NCBI GenBank assembly: GCA_000171835.1
Contig: ABHC01000011.1
Coordinates: 62,001-126,000, forward strand
Direction of reading: 5' to 3'
DNA length: 64,000 nucleotides
From: an alpha proteobacterium BAL199
GTDB taxonomy: Bacteria; Pseudomonadota; Alphaproteobacteria; Thalassobaculales; Thalassobaculaceae
Under the pieces are notes generated by a model. The model was not told the origin of the DNA and searched no databases. It saw only the letters and a list, made by a program, of their open reading frames with translations. Positions within the stretch are counted from its first letter, which is position 1; each line of letters begins with the position of its first letter. Positions 17,736-26,601 of the stretch are shown one piece after another. The position numbers and the translations under genes are program-made.

Positions 17736-19070
17736 TCAGCTCCGAGTGCCCGACACCTCGTCGAAGGTCTGACCGGTGTCGGCGAGCCGGGCGTCACCGC
17801 CGGTCGCGCGCTGCCAGCGGCGGATCGACAAGTCGACGTAGCGACCCTCCAGTTCGATCAGACGCGCTTTGCGGCTGCTGCGTTCGGCCGCCAGCATGGT
17901 CGTTCCCGATCCGCCGAACGGATCGAGCACCAGGTCGCCAGCCTTGGTGACGTCGAGGATCGCGTCGGTGACCAGCTCGATCGGTTTCGGGGTCGGGTGG
18001 TCCGCGCTCTGGCGCCGCAGCTCGCCGCCCAGCGATGACGCCCCCGGGTAGCCCCACACGTTGCTCCGGTTGCGGCCGAACCGGCCGAGCTGCACGTTGT
18101 TGCGGTGGCGCGCTTTGCCGGCCCGGAACACACAGATCAACTCGTGCTGCGAGCGGTACAGCGAGCCCATGCCGCCTATGCCCTTGTCCCATACACACAG
18201 GTTCAGCAGGGCGTCGTAGACCGAGGTGCCGACGCTCAAGAGGTCCTGGATGTGCCGCCAGTCCATGCACACGTCGTGGACCGCACCGGCGCGGCTGTAG
18301 CGAGCCGCCAGGCCGAGCGCGTCACTTAGGAATGTCCGGAACGCCTCGGGACTCATCTCACCCGAGGCCATCGCGAACTCGGCGTGACGCCCGGTGCTGG
18401 AGACGTTGCCGGCGATCGCCACGTTGTACGGCGGATCGGCGAACATCATCGCGGCACGCTCATCGCCAAGCAGAGTGTAGTAGGCCGCCGCGTCGCGCGC
18501 GTCGCCGCACATGATCCGGTGTTCGCCGAGCAGCCAGAGGTCACCGGTCTGCGTCACCGCCGCGGCCGGAGGATGATCGGTTGCTGCAATATCCGGCGAC
18601 TGTTCGGTATCGGCCGGACCCAGTAACAACAGGTCCAACTCGGGGTCCTCGAACCCGACCACCGTCAGATCGAAGCGGCTGTCGAGTTCCAGCACCGCAC
18701 CCAGTTCGAGGCGCAGAAGCTCGGGGTCCCACCCGGCCAGTTCAGCGGTCTTGTTGTCCGCGAGCGCGTAGGCCCGACACTGAGCTTCCGTAAGGCCATC
18801 CAGACGCAGGGTCGGGACCGTGCCCAGGCCGAGGGCCTTGGCTGCACGCACCCGGCCGTGGCCGGCTACGATCCGGTCGTCACGGTCGATCAACACCGGC
18901 GTTATGAACCCGAACTGCTCCAGGCTCCGCTTGATTTTACGGATCTGTGCCGGTGAGTGAGTCCTGGCGTTGGTCGGGTTGACCGACACCTCGTCGATCG
19001 GGCGGTGGACCACCGCGGCATCACTCCAGGGGGCGGGTGGTCTCTGTTCAGTGGGGGGCGTGTGGTTCAT
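17736..19070 (-). CDS. ParB-like domain fused to DNA (adenine/cytosine-N4) methyltransferase
   Basis: About 444 residues from ATG 19070 (GAGG upstream; an earlier in-frame start at 19109 is less likely). Residues 15-105 are a ParB/Srx-type domain with NPTNARTHS and RIVAGHGRVRAAKALGL. The methyltransferase follows: motif IV DPPYNV near 215, then motif I DPFGGSGTTMLAAE near 390, an order typical of beta-class amino-methyltransferases. It methylates N6-adenine or N4-cytosine at an unknown site, as in many phages and plasmids that protect against host restriction. First gene of the minus-strand element train. Confidence 0.9.
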   Translation of the reverse strand: MNHTPPTEQRPPAPWSDAAVVHRPIDEVSVNPTNARTHSPAQIRKIKRSLEQFGFITPVLIDRDDRIVAGHGRVRAAKALGLGTVPTLRLDGLTEAQCRAYALADNKTAELAGWDPELLRLELGAVLELDSRFDLTVVGFEDPELDLLLLGPADTEQSPDIAATDHPPAAAVTQTGDLWLLGEHRIMCGDARDAAAYYTLLGDERAAMMFADPPYNVAIAGNVSSTGRHAEFAMASGEMSPEAFRTFLSDALGLAARYSRAGAVHDVCMDWRHIQDLLSVGTSVYDALLNLCVWDKGIGGMGSLYRSQHELICVFRAGKARHRNNVQLGRFGRNRSNVWGYPGASSLGGELRRQSADHPTPKPIELVTDAILDVTKAGDLVLDPFGGSGTTMLAAERSSRKARLIELEGRYVDLSIRRWQRATGGDARLADTGQTFDEVSGTRS

Positions 19071-19135
19071 ATAAGCCTCATTTAGGGTTTTATTTGTGTG
19101 CGATGACAACTGAAATCATGAGTACAAATGGCGAG

Positions 19136-19810
19136 TTAGTTGGGTCCGCGCAGGCGGGGTTCGGCCTCTCCAAGAAACCTCTGAACACGAATCGCCATCA
19201 GCGACAACTCAAGTACAAACGTCGCCGGAAATGACAACGCAGTATTCCGGAGCTCTTGGCCCAGCAAATCTGCGCCGTAGCAAACCTTCGGCGAAAAGAT
19301 CATTAGTTTTCTGGGGTCTTGAGTAGGGTAGATTTCTTTGAGCTCCACACTATTGACGATCAGATACACACCGGTGTCAGCGTATTCGACGCCCTCATAC
19401 TTGTAAGTCGGAGCGTTCGGACGATCCGTAGGCAGGGGCCGTTGGCGGGGAACTGGCGGGCTGTCCTGAATATTGGCCCAGATGTCCTTCAAAAAGTCTC
19501 GGATGTACTGAAGTAGCATCACGACTTCCGCCTGCTTGAACCCGGCGTTGAGCGTGAGCAGTCCGACTCCGAGGCAAAACACGTCGAACTCGGTGAACCG
19601 AACCTCGTGGCCGCGGCCTTCTGGCGCTGTATCCGCAAACGCCATCGCCCGTTCGTTCTTGGTACCCTCCGCCCGGTCGATCTCGAGAAGACGTTTGATG
19701 CGGGTCCGGAACACCGGGGGCGGCATTCGGCCCACATGGTCACGGCTCAGGTAGCGCCAGAGTGCTTCCTCAGCCTGATTGCGTTTGAAGGTCGATCCCG
19801 GCTCCAACAT
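19136..19810 (-). CDS. Hypothetical protein (224 aa)
   Basis: I do not recognise the family. The protein starts with MLEPGSTFKRNQAEEALWRYL, resembling a small winged-helix-like segment, and has hydrophobic stretches (FCLGVGLLTLNAGFKQAEVV near 85-105 and LSFPATFVLELSLMAI near 195-210) but no clear signal peptide. Proline-rich PVPRQRPLPTDRPNAP lies mid-chain. It is on the same strand as the element train and may be its first gene. Codon use is GC-moderate and more mixed than the chromosomal genes. Confidence 0.6.
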   Translation of the reverse strand: MLEPGSTFKRNQAEEALWRYLSRDHVGRMPPPVFRTRIKRLLEIDRAEGTKNERAMAFADTAPEGRGHEVRFTEFDVFCLGVGLLTLNAGFKQAEVVMLLQYIRDFLKDIWANIQDSPPVPRQRPLPTDRPNAPTYKYEGVEYADTGVYLIVNSVELKEIYPTQDPRKLMIFSPKVCYGADLLGQELRNTALSFPATFVLELSLMAIRVQRFLGEAEPRLRGPN

Positions 19811-19934
19811 AAAGCCTTAATAAGGGTTCTATGCGCTCTTAGCAATATTCCTTGTCGGCATCCAGTATGAGGAATGGGGCTCATGTTGCGCAAATGATAT
19901 CCGCGAAGCGCTCTATCTGGGTGTTGGCTGTCCT

Positions 19935-20366
19935 TCAACCAAGATCGCTCATAACCTGCTGGATAGCCTCGACCACGGCGATGTCACGGGTTCGGCCCGT
20001 CAAGGATGTGGTCTGGGCGATGAGCGGTTTGGCGTCCTCGAGGCTGACCCATTGGGTCTGGTTGGTCTCCCATCCGAAGGCGCCCTGCTCGCCGACTGCG
20101 GCCATCAAAAAGAACACCGTGCTCGTGGTATCGCCCTTGAACACGCCCGGAACCAGGCCGGTGATCCTCGCTGTGTAGCCGGTCTCCTCAAGGACCTCGC
20201 GCAAGGCGGCCTGCTGGGGTGTTTCTCCGGGGTCGACGCGTCCTTTGGGAAACGTCCACACATAGCCACCGAAGTGGTTGGCTGGCTCGCGCAACAACAC
20301 CCGCCCGTCCGCGTCGATCAGACAGCCGCCATAGGCGCTTGCGTGCGGAACCTGCATGTCGGTCAT
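19935..20366 (-). CDS. NUDIX hydrolase
   Basis: 143 residues with a complete Nudix box: [20 protein letters not shown] followed by TGY, near residues 43-66. Nudix enzymes hydrolyse nucleoside diphosphates linked to another moiety (ADP-ribose, diadenosine polyphosphates, NADH, sugar nucleotides). The ATG lies only 3 nt after the stop of the upstream phosphatase/ADP-ribosylglycohydrolase gene, so the two were translated together. Partnering with an ADP-ribosylglycohydrolase suggests ADP-ribose or a related nucleotide as substrate (inference). Confidence 0.9.
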   Translation of the reverse strand: MTDMQVPHASAYGGCLIDADGRVLLREPANHFGGYVWTFPKGRVDPGETPQQAALREVLEETGYTARITGLVPGVFKGDTTSTVFFLMAAVGEQGAFGWETNQTQWVSLEDAKPLIAQTTSLTGRTRDIAVVEAIQQVMSDLG

Positions 20367-20739
20367 TGGTCAATCCAGATCAGCTTCAGAAAATGGCTCG
20401 TGGAACTCGGGCATCGCATAGAGCAAGGCTTCGGCGAGTTGGGCCAGGTCGTCCGGCCAGTAGACCATGGGGCGGGGTTGCCCAGCGCTAAGCTGTCGGT
20501 CAGGCCGGCAGGCCAGGACCGGCAGAACCCAGCGCTCTGGTATTCCCGACAGGCCATAGGCGGCGCCGAACAGTGCACCGGCGATCGCTCCGTTGGTGTC
20601 GGTATCGCCACCGCGGCCGACCGTCGCGACAAGTGCGTCTTCAAAGCTTTTCTGGTGCAGCAGGCAGTGGAACGCGTTCTGCAGGGCCGTGATCACCCAG
20701 CCCATGTTGGTGTAGTAGCTCTTTGGCAACTCGCCCTTA

Positions 20740-21693
20740 GAGCCTGATTCGAAATTACTCTGAACTGTTGCAATGTCTTGCGATGCGTCGGGTGAAGAGT
20801 TGGACGGATGCGACGAAGAGCCATGCGCTTGCGGACGCGATGGTTTGCTCGAAGTCCTTGGCGAGGCGTCGGTTGCGGCTGAGCCAGGCCAGCGTTCGTT
20901 CGACGACCCATCGGCGGGGCAGGACCTCGAAGCCCTTGGCAACATCGGATCGCTTGATGATCTCGATGGTCCATTTGCCGATGCAGCGCAACGCCTCGCG
21001 CAGCTTGTCGCCGGCATAGCCACCATCGGCGAAGAGATGGCGCAGCCAGGGGAAGCGGTGGATGATTTCGGCGAGCAACAGCGGTGCCCCATCACGGTCC
21101 TGGATATCGGCCGTGTGGATTATGGCATGGACCAGATTGCCCTCGGTGTCGGTCAGGATATGCCGCTTGCGGCCCTTGATCTTCTTGCCCGCATCATAGC
21201 CGCGCGGACCGCCGCTCTCGGTGGTCTTGACGCTCTGGCTATCGATGACGCCGGCGCTGGGCGAGGCTTCACGGCCATGAATCTCGCGCGTGGCCATCAG
21301 CAGGGAATGGTTCAGCGTTTGCCACAACCCGCTGTCGCGCCACATGTAAAACCAGCGCCTGACGGTCGACACCGGTGGGAAGCAAGGCGGCAGCATCCGC
21401 CACGGCAGGCCACCGCGCAGCAGATACAGGATCGCTTCGACAATCCGCCGCATCGACCATCGGCGAGGACGCCCGACATGCGATGGTGGTGGCAAGAAGG
21501 GGGCGATCACCGCCCATTCGGCGTCGGTCAAATCACTTGGCAACGCCAGGCCCGCGCGGGCATGAAGCGCGCGAGTGGTATCGGTCCACATCGTCGGTCC
21601 TTGGGAAGTTGTCTCAAACCTCCAGAATCAACGATCGGGCCGCGCGTCAAGCCAACCTGCTGATACCAATCAACTTAATTTCGGATCAGGCTC
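20740..21693 (-). mobile_element. IS5-family insertion sequence (954 bp) with TTA target duplication
   Basis: Ends GAGCCTGATTCGAAATTA and its inverse GAGCCTGATCCGAAATTA match at 17 of 18 positions. TTA is repeated at 20737-20739 and 21694-21696. Precise removal of the element plus one TTA restores the reading frame of the ADP-ribosylglycohydrolase gene, so the insertion is recent or at least clean. Confidence 0.93.
20755..21591 (-). CDS. IS5-family transposase
   Basis: 278 residues in a single frame. N-terminal DUF4096-type domain (LTDAEWAVIAPFLPPP), then the DDE catalytic core: Asp in GVIDSQSVKTTE, Asp in HLFADGGYAG and Glu in RRWVVERTLAWLSRNRRL, the standard spacing of IS5-group enzymes. 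It looks intact, so the element may still be active. Confidence 0.93.
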   Translation of the reverse strand: MWTDTTRALHARAGLALPSDLTDAEWAVIAPFLPPPSHVGRPRRWSMRRIVEAILYLLRGGLPWRMLPPCFPPVSTVRRWFYMWRDSGLWQTLNHSLLMATREIHGREASPSAGVIDSQSVKTTESGGPRGYDAGKKIKGRKRHILTDTEGNLVHAIIHTADIQDRDGAPLLLAEIIHRFPWLRHLFADGGYAGDKLREALRCIGKWTIEIIKRSDVAKGFEVLPRRWVVERTLAWLSRNRRLAKDFEQTIASASAWLFVASVQLFTRRIARHCNSSE

Positions 21694-23126
21694 TTAGCGG
21701 CCAGAATGAGTGCGGTTGCCACGGTTTCGGTCTGGGCCGAGTTCTGAGCGGCATTGAGCATCTCCTGCGGATCGCCCGTTCGAACGCCTTGCGCAATCGC
21801 GGCGGCAAACACGCCGCAGGCGTCGACGCAGATGTCATTTGGATGCGAGAGCCTCGAGTCTTCCCGAGCGTGATGGTCTGCCAGCTTGGACCAGCGGCCC
21901 CAGATTCCGATTGGGGACACCCGCATCAGCGAGCCGTTGCTTTGACTGTTGGTGTCGGCGGCACGGTGAGCCGCATCAGCCTTGCCTTTGCCTGCCCGTG
22001 CCGCGGCCCCCAGCGCCTTGGCCGCGGTCCCGCCGATGTCGAAGGGCCGTGAGGCGAACCAATCGCCGAAGGCGGTGGCCACGGCTTCCTGATTGTACTC
22101 CTTGGTCGCGACCAGGGTTCTCGCCAGGGCCAGGGCGAGTTCGCTGTCGTCGGTCGCCTGGCCGGCCAGGATGTTCCAGACCCCTCCATCGAGCAGTTCA
22201 CGGACCCCGAGAGGGTGCTTGGCCGCGATGTCCTTGGCCGAGGAGAACTCCACCAGGGCGCCGAGATTGTCGCCGATCACCTGGCCGAACATGCAACCCT
22301 TTTCGCGGTTCAGGTCTTCTGCCGAGCGATCGCTGTTCCAGCTAAGAACGATGGGCGTTCGAGAAAGGGGCTCTGTGCGGCCTTGGGACCAACGACGCTG
22401 GCTCAGTTCCTTCACCGCCTTCGGCGCGCCACCGAAGCAGTGGATGACGGAGCTTGTGCCATCGGCGCCGTAGCGAACCTCGTGTCCGTCCTGGTCGAGC
22501 AACACGCCACCGGAACCGCGCAGTAAAGCGTGGCCCGCAGCGTAGTCGACGCCGCCGGGGCCGTTCAGGGAAACCGCGGCCACACCGTCACCGGCGGCAA
22601 CGCGCGCCAGCCGGTAGGCGATGCTCGGCATACTGATGAACCTGGCCGGAGCTATGGCCAACCCGTTGGAGACTGGTTTGCGTGACGCATCATGGTTCAG
22701 GAACACGATTGTGCCCGATTCGAGGGATGCAGCGGATAGATCGACAGCTAACGGGGAACCGTTCCGGATCACGCCCGGCAGCCCTTCTGCCCAGGCGATG
22801 AGGTCCCAGCCTCGATCCGGGCTCATTGGCGCGCAGACCACTCCCAAGACCGGAAGTCCGTTGCGCAGCAGCGCAATTGATACCGCCGTACCGCGGTGAC
22901 CCTTCAGGAACGCGCTTGTTCCGTCGTGCGGATCGATCAGCCAGCAGAATGGCGATGCCCTATCGCCGTGGGAACCGGTTTCCTCACCAACGATCCGGGC
23001 TGGCAGCAGCCTCGCGAGTTCACCGACTAGATCCCGCATTCCCCGAGTAGCCGGCTGATTTCGCTGTCTTGAACTCAACATTACCTATACAAATCATGGT
23101 GTTGATGGCTGCGAGGGGCGTATTTC

Positions 23127-24482
23127 ATGGATCACCCAGAGGGTGCGGGATTACAGCGGGCAGATCGGGTGGATTTCGACCCTCGCGTGCGGCTGGAATT
23201 TCGTGGCACGCAGATCAGTTCGGACGGCGGCCTGCTGGTGATGCGCGAGCTTGACGATGCGCTTGGGCTGTCCAATCTGGCATCAGCTTCGCTGCGCGAC
23301 AATCGTATCGGAAGGAACACGGTCCATCGTCTTGACGGGCTGTTCCGGCAATCGGTGTTCGGGCGGCTGGCCGGATATGGGGATGTGAACGATGCTGACC
23401 GTCTCGCGCTCGACCCGGTGATGCGTCAGGTTGTCGGCGGCAGGGCCGTCGATGCGCAAGCAGCTTCAGCATCGCAGATGGGGCGGTTCGAGACCGAGAC
23501 ACTGGCCTTGCCTGAGAACCGGGCGGCGCTGGCCGACCTGAATGGCCGATGGATTGACCGGTTTCATGACCGCAACGGGCTCAAGTATATCGTGCTGGAC
23601 ATGGACAGCTCGGTCAGCCCGACGCATGGCGATCAGGAAGGAGCGGCGTGGAACGGGCATTTCGACTGCAACTGCTATCATCCCAACTTCTTGTTCAACC
23701 AGTTCGGCATGCTGGAACGCTGCGCCCTGCGCAATGGCAACGTCCACAGCGCCGACGGCTGGCGGAACGTCCTTGATCCGGTGATCACCCGCTACGCTGG
23801 TCGCAACCTTGGTGGCCGCTTCTTCCGGGCCGATGCCGCCTATGCGATCCCGGCACTCTATGAGCGACTGGAAGGGGCAGGCTATTTCTACGCCATCCGG
23901 ATGAAGAAGAACGCCGTTCTCGAAGGCTGCATCGCTCATCGGTTAACCCGCCCCGTTGGGCGGCCGTCAAAGACCAAGGTGAAGCGGTTCTACGAGGACT
24001 TCCAGTATCAGGCTCAGAGTTGGGACAAGCCACGCCGCGTGATCGCCAAGATCGAATGGCATCCGGGCGAACTGTTCCCCAAGGTCGGCTTCATCGTCAC
24101 CAACCTGCCGATGGAGCCGGACGAGATCACCCGCTTTTACAATCGCCGCGGCACCGCCGAGCAGCATATCAAGGAAGGCAAGCATGCCTTTCACTGGACG
24201 CGGCTGTCATGCCGGAAGTTCCGCGACAACGAGGTGCGGCTGCAGTTGCACGCACTGGCCTACAACCTGGCCACCTTCCTGCGCTGCATCGAGCTACCCG
24301 AGGCGATGGCCGACTGGTCGCTAACCAGCCTGCAGCTCAAGCTGATCAAGATCGGGGCACGCGTCGTGCGCCACGCCCGCGCCATTACCTTCCAGTTGGC
24401 CGAGGTGGCCGTCACCGGCCCGATGGTGCGCGCCATCCTCGCCGCTATCCGCCGATTGCGAGCGCCACCGCTATGCGCATGA
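23127..24482 (+). CDS. IS1380-family transposase
   Basis: 451 residues, full length. Recognisable parts are FRGTQISSDGGLLVMRELD at the N-terminus, the first catalytic aspartates in YIVLDMDSSVSPTHGDQEG, RADAAYAIPALYERLE and the C-terminal glutamate region TAEQHIKEGKHAFHWTRLSC. It sits between the truncated IMPase 5' end and a carbonic anhydrase gene. I could not find matching terminal inverted repeats: the left end is probably near 23,085-23,095 (CCTATACAAATC), the right end somewhere in 24,500-24,750. Confidence 0.9.
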   Translation: MDHPEGAGLQRADRVDFDPRVRLEFRGTQISSDGGLLVMRELDDALGLSNLASASLRDNRIGRNTVHRLDGLFRQSVFGRLAGYGDVNDADRLALDPVMRQVVGGRAVDAQAASASQMGRFETETLALPENRAALADLNGRWIDRFHDRNGLKYIVLDMDSSVSPTHGDQEGAAWNGHFDCNCYHPNFLFNQFGMLERCALRNGNVHSADGWRNVLDPVITRYAGRNLGGRFFRADAAYAIPALYERLEGAGYFYAIRMKKNAVLEGCIAHRLTRPVGRPSKTKVKRFYEDFQYQAQSWDKPRRVIAKIEWHPGELFPKVGFIVTNLPMEPDEITRFYNRRGTAEQHIKEGKHAFHWTRLSCRKFRDNEVRLQLHALAYNLATFLRCIELPEAMADWSLTSLQLKLIKIGARVVRHARAITFQLAEVAVTGPMVRAILAAIRRLRAPPLCA

Positions 24483-24814
24483 CCGCGATCCGGACCCAAA
24501 CTGAACGAAAGCGGCAGGACAGGTCTATCCACTGCGCTGAAAAACACCGCCCCTGGGCCAGGACACAGCGGCTTCCCGGTCTGATCCGCCCTGTTACAGC
24601 AGCCTGCGCGACCCCTGACGCCGCTTGGGGCAAAAAACGATTGTCCAGAGGTCGGATTCAGGCGATCTTCACGTCAGTCGGCACGCCGCTTGGGGAATGT
24701 TGGTTAATCTTTCATGAACTTGAACTTAATCTACGTTTTCCCTCCTAAGGTTGTGGGACAACCCATTCCTTAAGATTGGGTTGCTGGATAGAGGTCGTTT
24801 GAAGGGAGAAAAGT
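24483..24814. other. Non-coding stretch: IS1380 right-end region and carbonic anhydrase leader
   Basis: No gene seen. The first part is GC-rich and presumably the trailing end of the IS1380 element. GC drops from about 24,700. An imperfect palindrome (AACCCATTC-CTTAA-GATTGGGTT, about 24,763-24,785) lies 30-50 nt before the carbonic anhydrase start and may be an operator or a transposon end. Confidence 0.4.
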
Positions 24815-25525
24815 ATGTGCTTTGTTTGTGATCAGAAGGTTGGGCGAAGAAGGTTTTTGCAGCTTGGTGCTGGAATAGCTGCAGCTTTGGCGGTCGGCGG
24901 ATCGGCTCTTGCGGCAGGTGGGCCTGTAACAAGCCTCACAGGGGACCAAGCTTTGGCAAAGCTGAAGGAAGGCAATCAACGTTACGTCTCTTCCCCGCAA
25001 GCCTGTATTTCCGATCTGGCCAGTGCTCGTGCTGGCGTTACTCAGCATCAAGCTCCTTGGGCGACCATTCTTTCGTGCGCCGACAGCCGCGTCCCGCCGG
25101 AACTGATCTTCGGCGGACAGAACGTCGGTGAACTTTTCATTGCGCGTAATGCGGGCAACATGGCTGACACGGCGACGCTTGGTACGATCGAGTATGGTGC
25201 TGCCGCCCTTGGGGTTCCTCTCATCGTCGTTCTTGGCCATGAGAGTTGCGGTGCTGTGGCGGCTGCCTGCGAAATTGTCGAGAAGAACTCGAATTTCCCA
25301 GGATCGATTGGCACGATGTTGGAGCCGATCATCCCGGCCGCACTGGCAGCCAAGGGCAAGCCGGGCGATTTCGTAGACAACGCGGTTCGTGAGAATGCTA
25401 GGCGCACTGCGGCTCGGATCGTGTCGGCCAGCAATATCGTCGCCGATCTTGTGAAAGACGGGAAAGTGAAGGTCGTCGCGGGCCGTTATGACCTTGATGA
25501 TGGTCGTGTGGAGTTTTTCGGCTGA
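24815..25525 (+). CDS. Beta-class carbonic anhydrase with Tat signal peptide
   Basis: 236 residues from ATG 24815 behind GGGAGAA. The N-terminus is a twin-arginine signal (GRRRFLQLGAGIAAALAVGG, cleavage around residue 36), so the enzyme is exported folded to the periplasm. Zinc ligands are Cys and Asp in LSCADSRVPPE and His-Cys in GHESCGAV, with the N-terminal KLKEGNQRY motif of the family. It interconverts CO2 and bicarbonate. The gene is less GC-rich than region 1 and lies between two IS elements, consistent with horizontal gain. Confidence 0.92.
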   Translation: MCFVCDQKVGRRRFLQLGAGIAAALAVGGSALAAGGPVTSLTGDQALAKLKEGNQRYVSSPQACISDLASARAGVTQHQAPWATILSCADSRVPPELIFGGQNVGELFIARNAGNMADTATLGTIEYGAAALGVPLIVVLGHESCGAVAAACEIVEKNSNFPGSIGTMLEPIIPAALAAKGKPGDFVDNAVRENARRTAARIVSASNIVADLVKDGKVKVVAGRYDLDDGRVEFFG

Positions 25526-25673
25526 TCAACAGCTGGCAGAGCCGGCCGGGAGAATCGGGACAGGGCGTTAACTGGATTTCGCCTGACGGCGGCGAGAATG
25601 CCGCGGCTCAGGAGGGTTGTTATGGCGGAACGTGCCCTGCGGAACCACCGTGGTTCATTCCTTGCCTATCCGG

Positions 25674-26220
25674 TTAACGCAGACACTCCCTAAATGTAGG
25701 GTGCTGCCACTCTCCCGAGTAAAGTTCGCCGAAGGTCGGTGCCCCGACGTTGCCCGAGATACCAAGGAGCAAGCGGAAGGCGTTGAACGGGTAGAACCGC
25801 CTGTTGAAGCGGAATGTGAACTCGTTGAGGTAGGCTTTTACATGCTTGGCGCTCACGCCGTGATGGATGCCGTTGAGCCGAGTCTTCAGGTTGCTGAAGA
25901 CGAGGTGGATCACCGGCATGAACTCTTCGGCTACCTCGGGATCGCCGCATTCGGCAATGGCATGGTGGTCGTAGGCTCGCTTGCGCAGGCTGGCGTAGCC
26001 GCTCCAATCGTCGGAGACAATCAGCGAGCCCGGCATGACGGCGCTTTCGACAAAGCCGCACAGCGATCCGGCGCTGCGGTCGTCTGCGATGGCCAGCCGC
26101 ACGCGACCGGCATAACGGCCGTCTTTCCGTTTGTCCTGGGCGGTGCCCGGCTTCCGGTGGCGGACTTCGACGGCGGCGGCCACCAGCGTCTTGTGGTGGA
26201 TCCCCCTCTTTGTGTCTTTA
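25674..26220 (-). pseudogene. IS1595-family (ISXO2-like) transposase, 5'-truncated
   Basis: The remaining C-terminal 180 residues are the ISXO2-like transposase domain: GIHHKTLVAAAVEVR, IVSDDWSGYASL (catalytic Asp), EFMPVIHLVFSNLKTRLNGIHHGVSAKHVKAYLNEF with the NGIHHGVS signature, and FRFNRRF. The zinc-ribbon N-terminal part is absent: at about 26,220 the sequence changes abruptly to AT-rich DNA. The outer end of the element (about 25,661-25,716) is nearly identical to a lone fragment at 55,959-56,014. Confidence 0.85.
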
Positions 26221-26221
26221 T

Positions 26222-26443
26222 ATAATTATTAGAATTGATGAGCTTAGATATTTCAACAATATTGTGCCTAAATCCTAATATATTATTGATTGTTTTGCAA
26301 TAACCGAATTTTTCAAGTTCAGAAACGATGTCATCGACATCGACTTGAAAGCTTATGAGTCCGATTTGAACCACCGATCCCTTTGATCGGCACCGACGAA
26401 GGTGGTCTATCACATCAGGCAATGCGTCACGTCGGATACCCAT
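26222..26443 (-). pseudogene. N-terminal fragment of an unknown AT-rich gene cut by IS1595
   Basis: An open frame begins at ATG 26443 (MGIRRDALPDVIDHLRRC) and reads through about 70 AT-rich codons (ISFQVDVDDIVSELEKFGY) before running into IS1595 transposase sequence in another frame. Its composition contrasts with both neighbours. The segment resembles the start of a small protein with an alpha/beta element but no family is recognisable. It may be chance reading of an intergenic region. Confidence 0.3.
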
Positions 26444-26601
26444 TCCACTCCCCTCAAGAGACTATCCATCTTGGCCGCTTCGGTATCAGTTCCGAGCGCA
26501 AGCTTATTCCAATCGTCCGTCAGCCATTTATGATCGAAGTACCATCTCGCCTTTCGGCCCACCGTGGGTGTCGCTATCGTGCAAGCAGTATTGCCCGTAT
26601 C

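Larger units (their letters stand above)
20370..23081 (-). pseudogene. Fused inositol-monophosphatase-like / ADP-ribosylglycohydrolase gene, split by an IS5-type element and 5'-truncated
   Basis: Segments 23081-21697 and 20736-20370 form one frame once the insertion is removed (…LAAK|GELPKSYYTN…). Residues 1-235 are IMPase-like: GEETG near 33, metal motif LIDPHDGTSAF near 50 and GGVDYAAGHALL near 180. From about 245 on it is an ADP-ribosylglycohydrolase (DraG-like): GCMFGQVIGDNLGALVEF, GQATDDSELALALA and, past the insertion, GRGGDTDTNGAIAGALFG with the metal-binding aspartates. The usual first 35-45 residues of IMPase are missing and an in-frame stop lies just upstream, next to the IS1380 element, so the 5' end was probably removed too. 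The downstream NUDIX gene was coupled to it. Confidence 0.82.

Noticed and set aside
13197-19070. Intact prophage
   Set aside because: No portal, capsid, tail, lysis or replication genes are present in or near the segment.
23085-24750. Exact bounds of the IS1380 element
   Set aside because: No convincing pair of terminal inverted repeats could be found by eye, so only the transposase gene was annotated.
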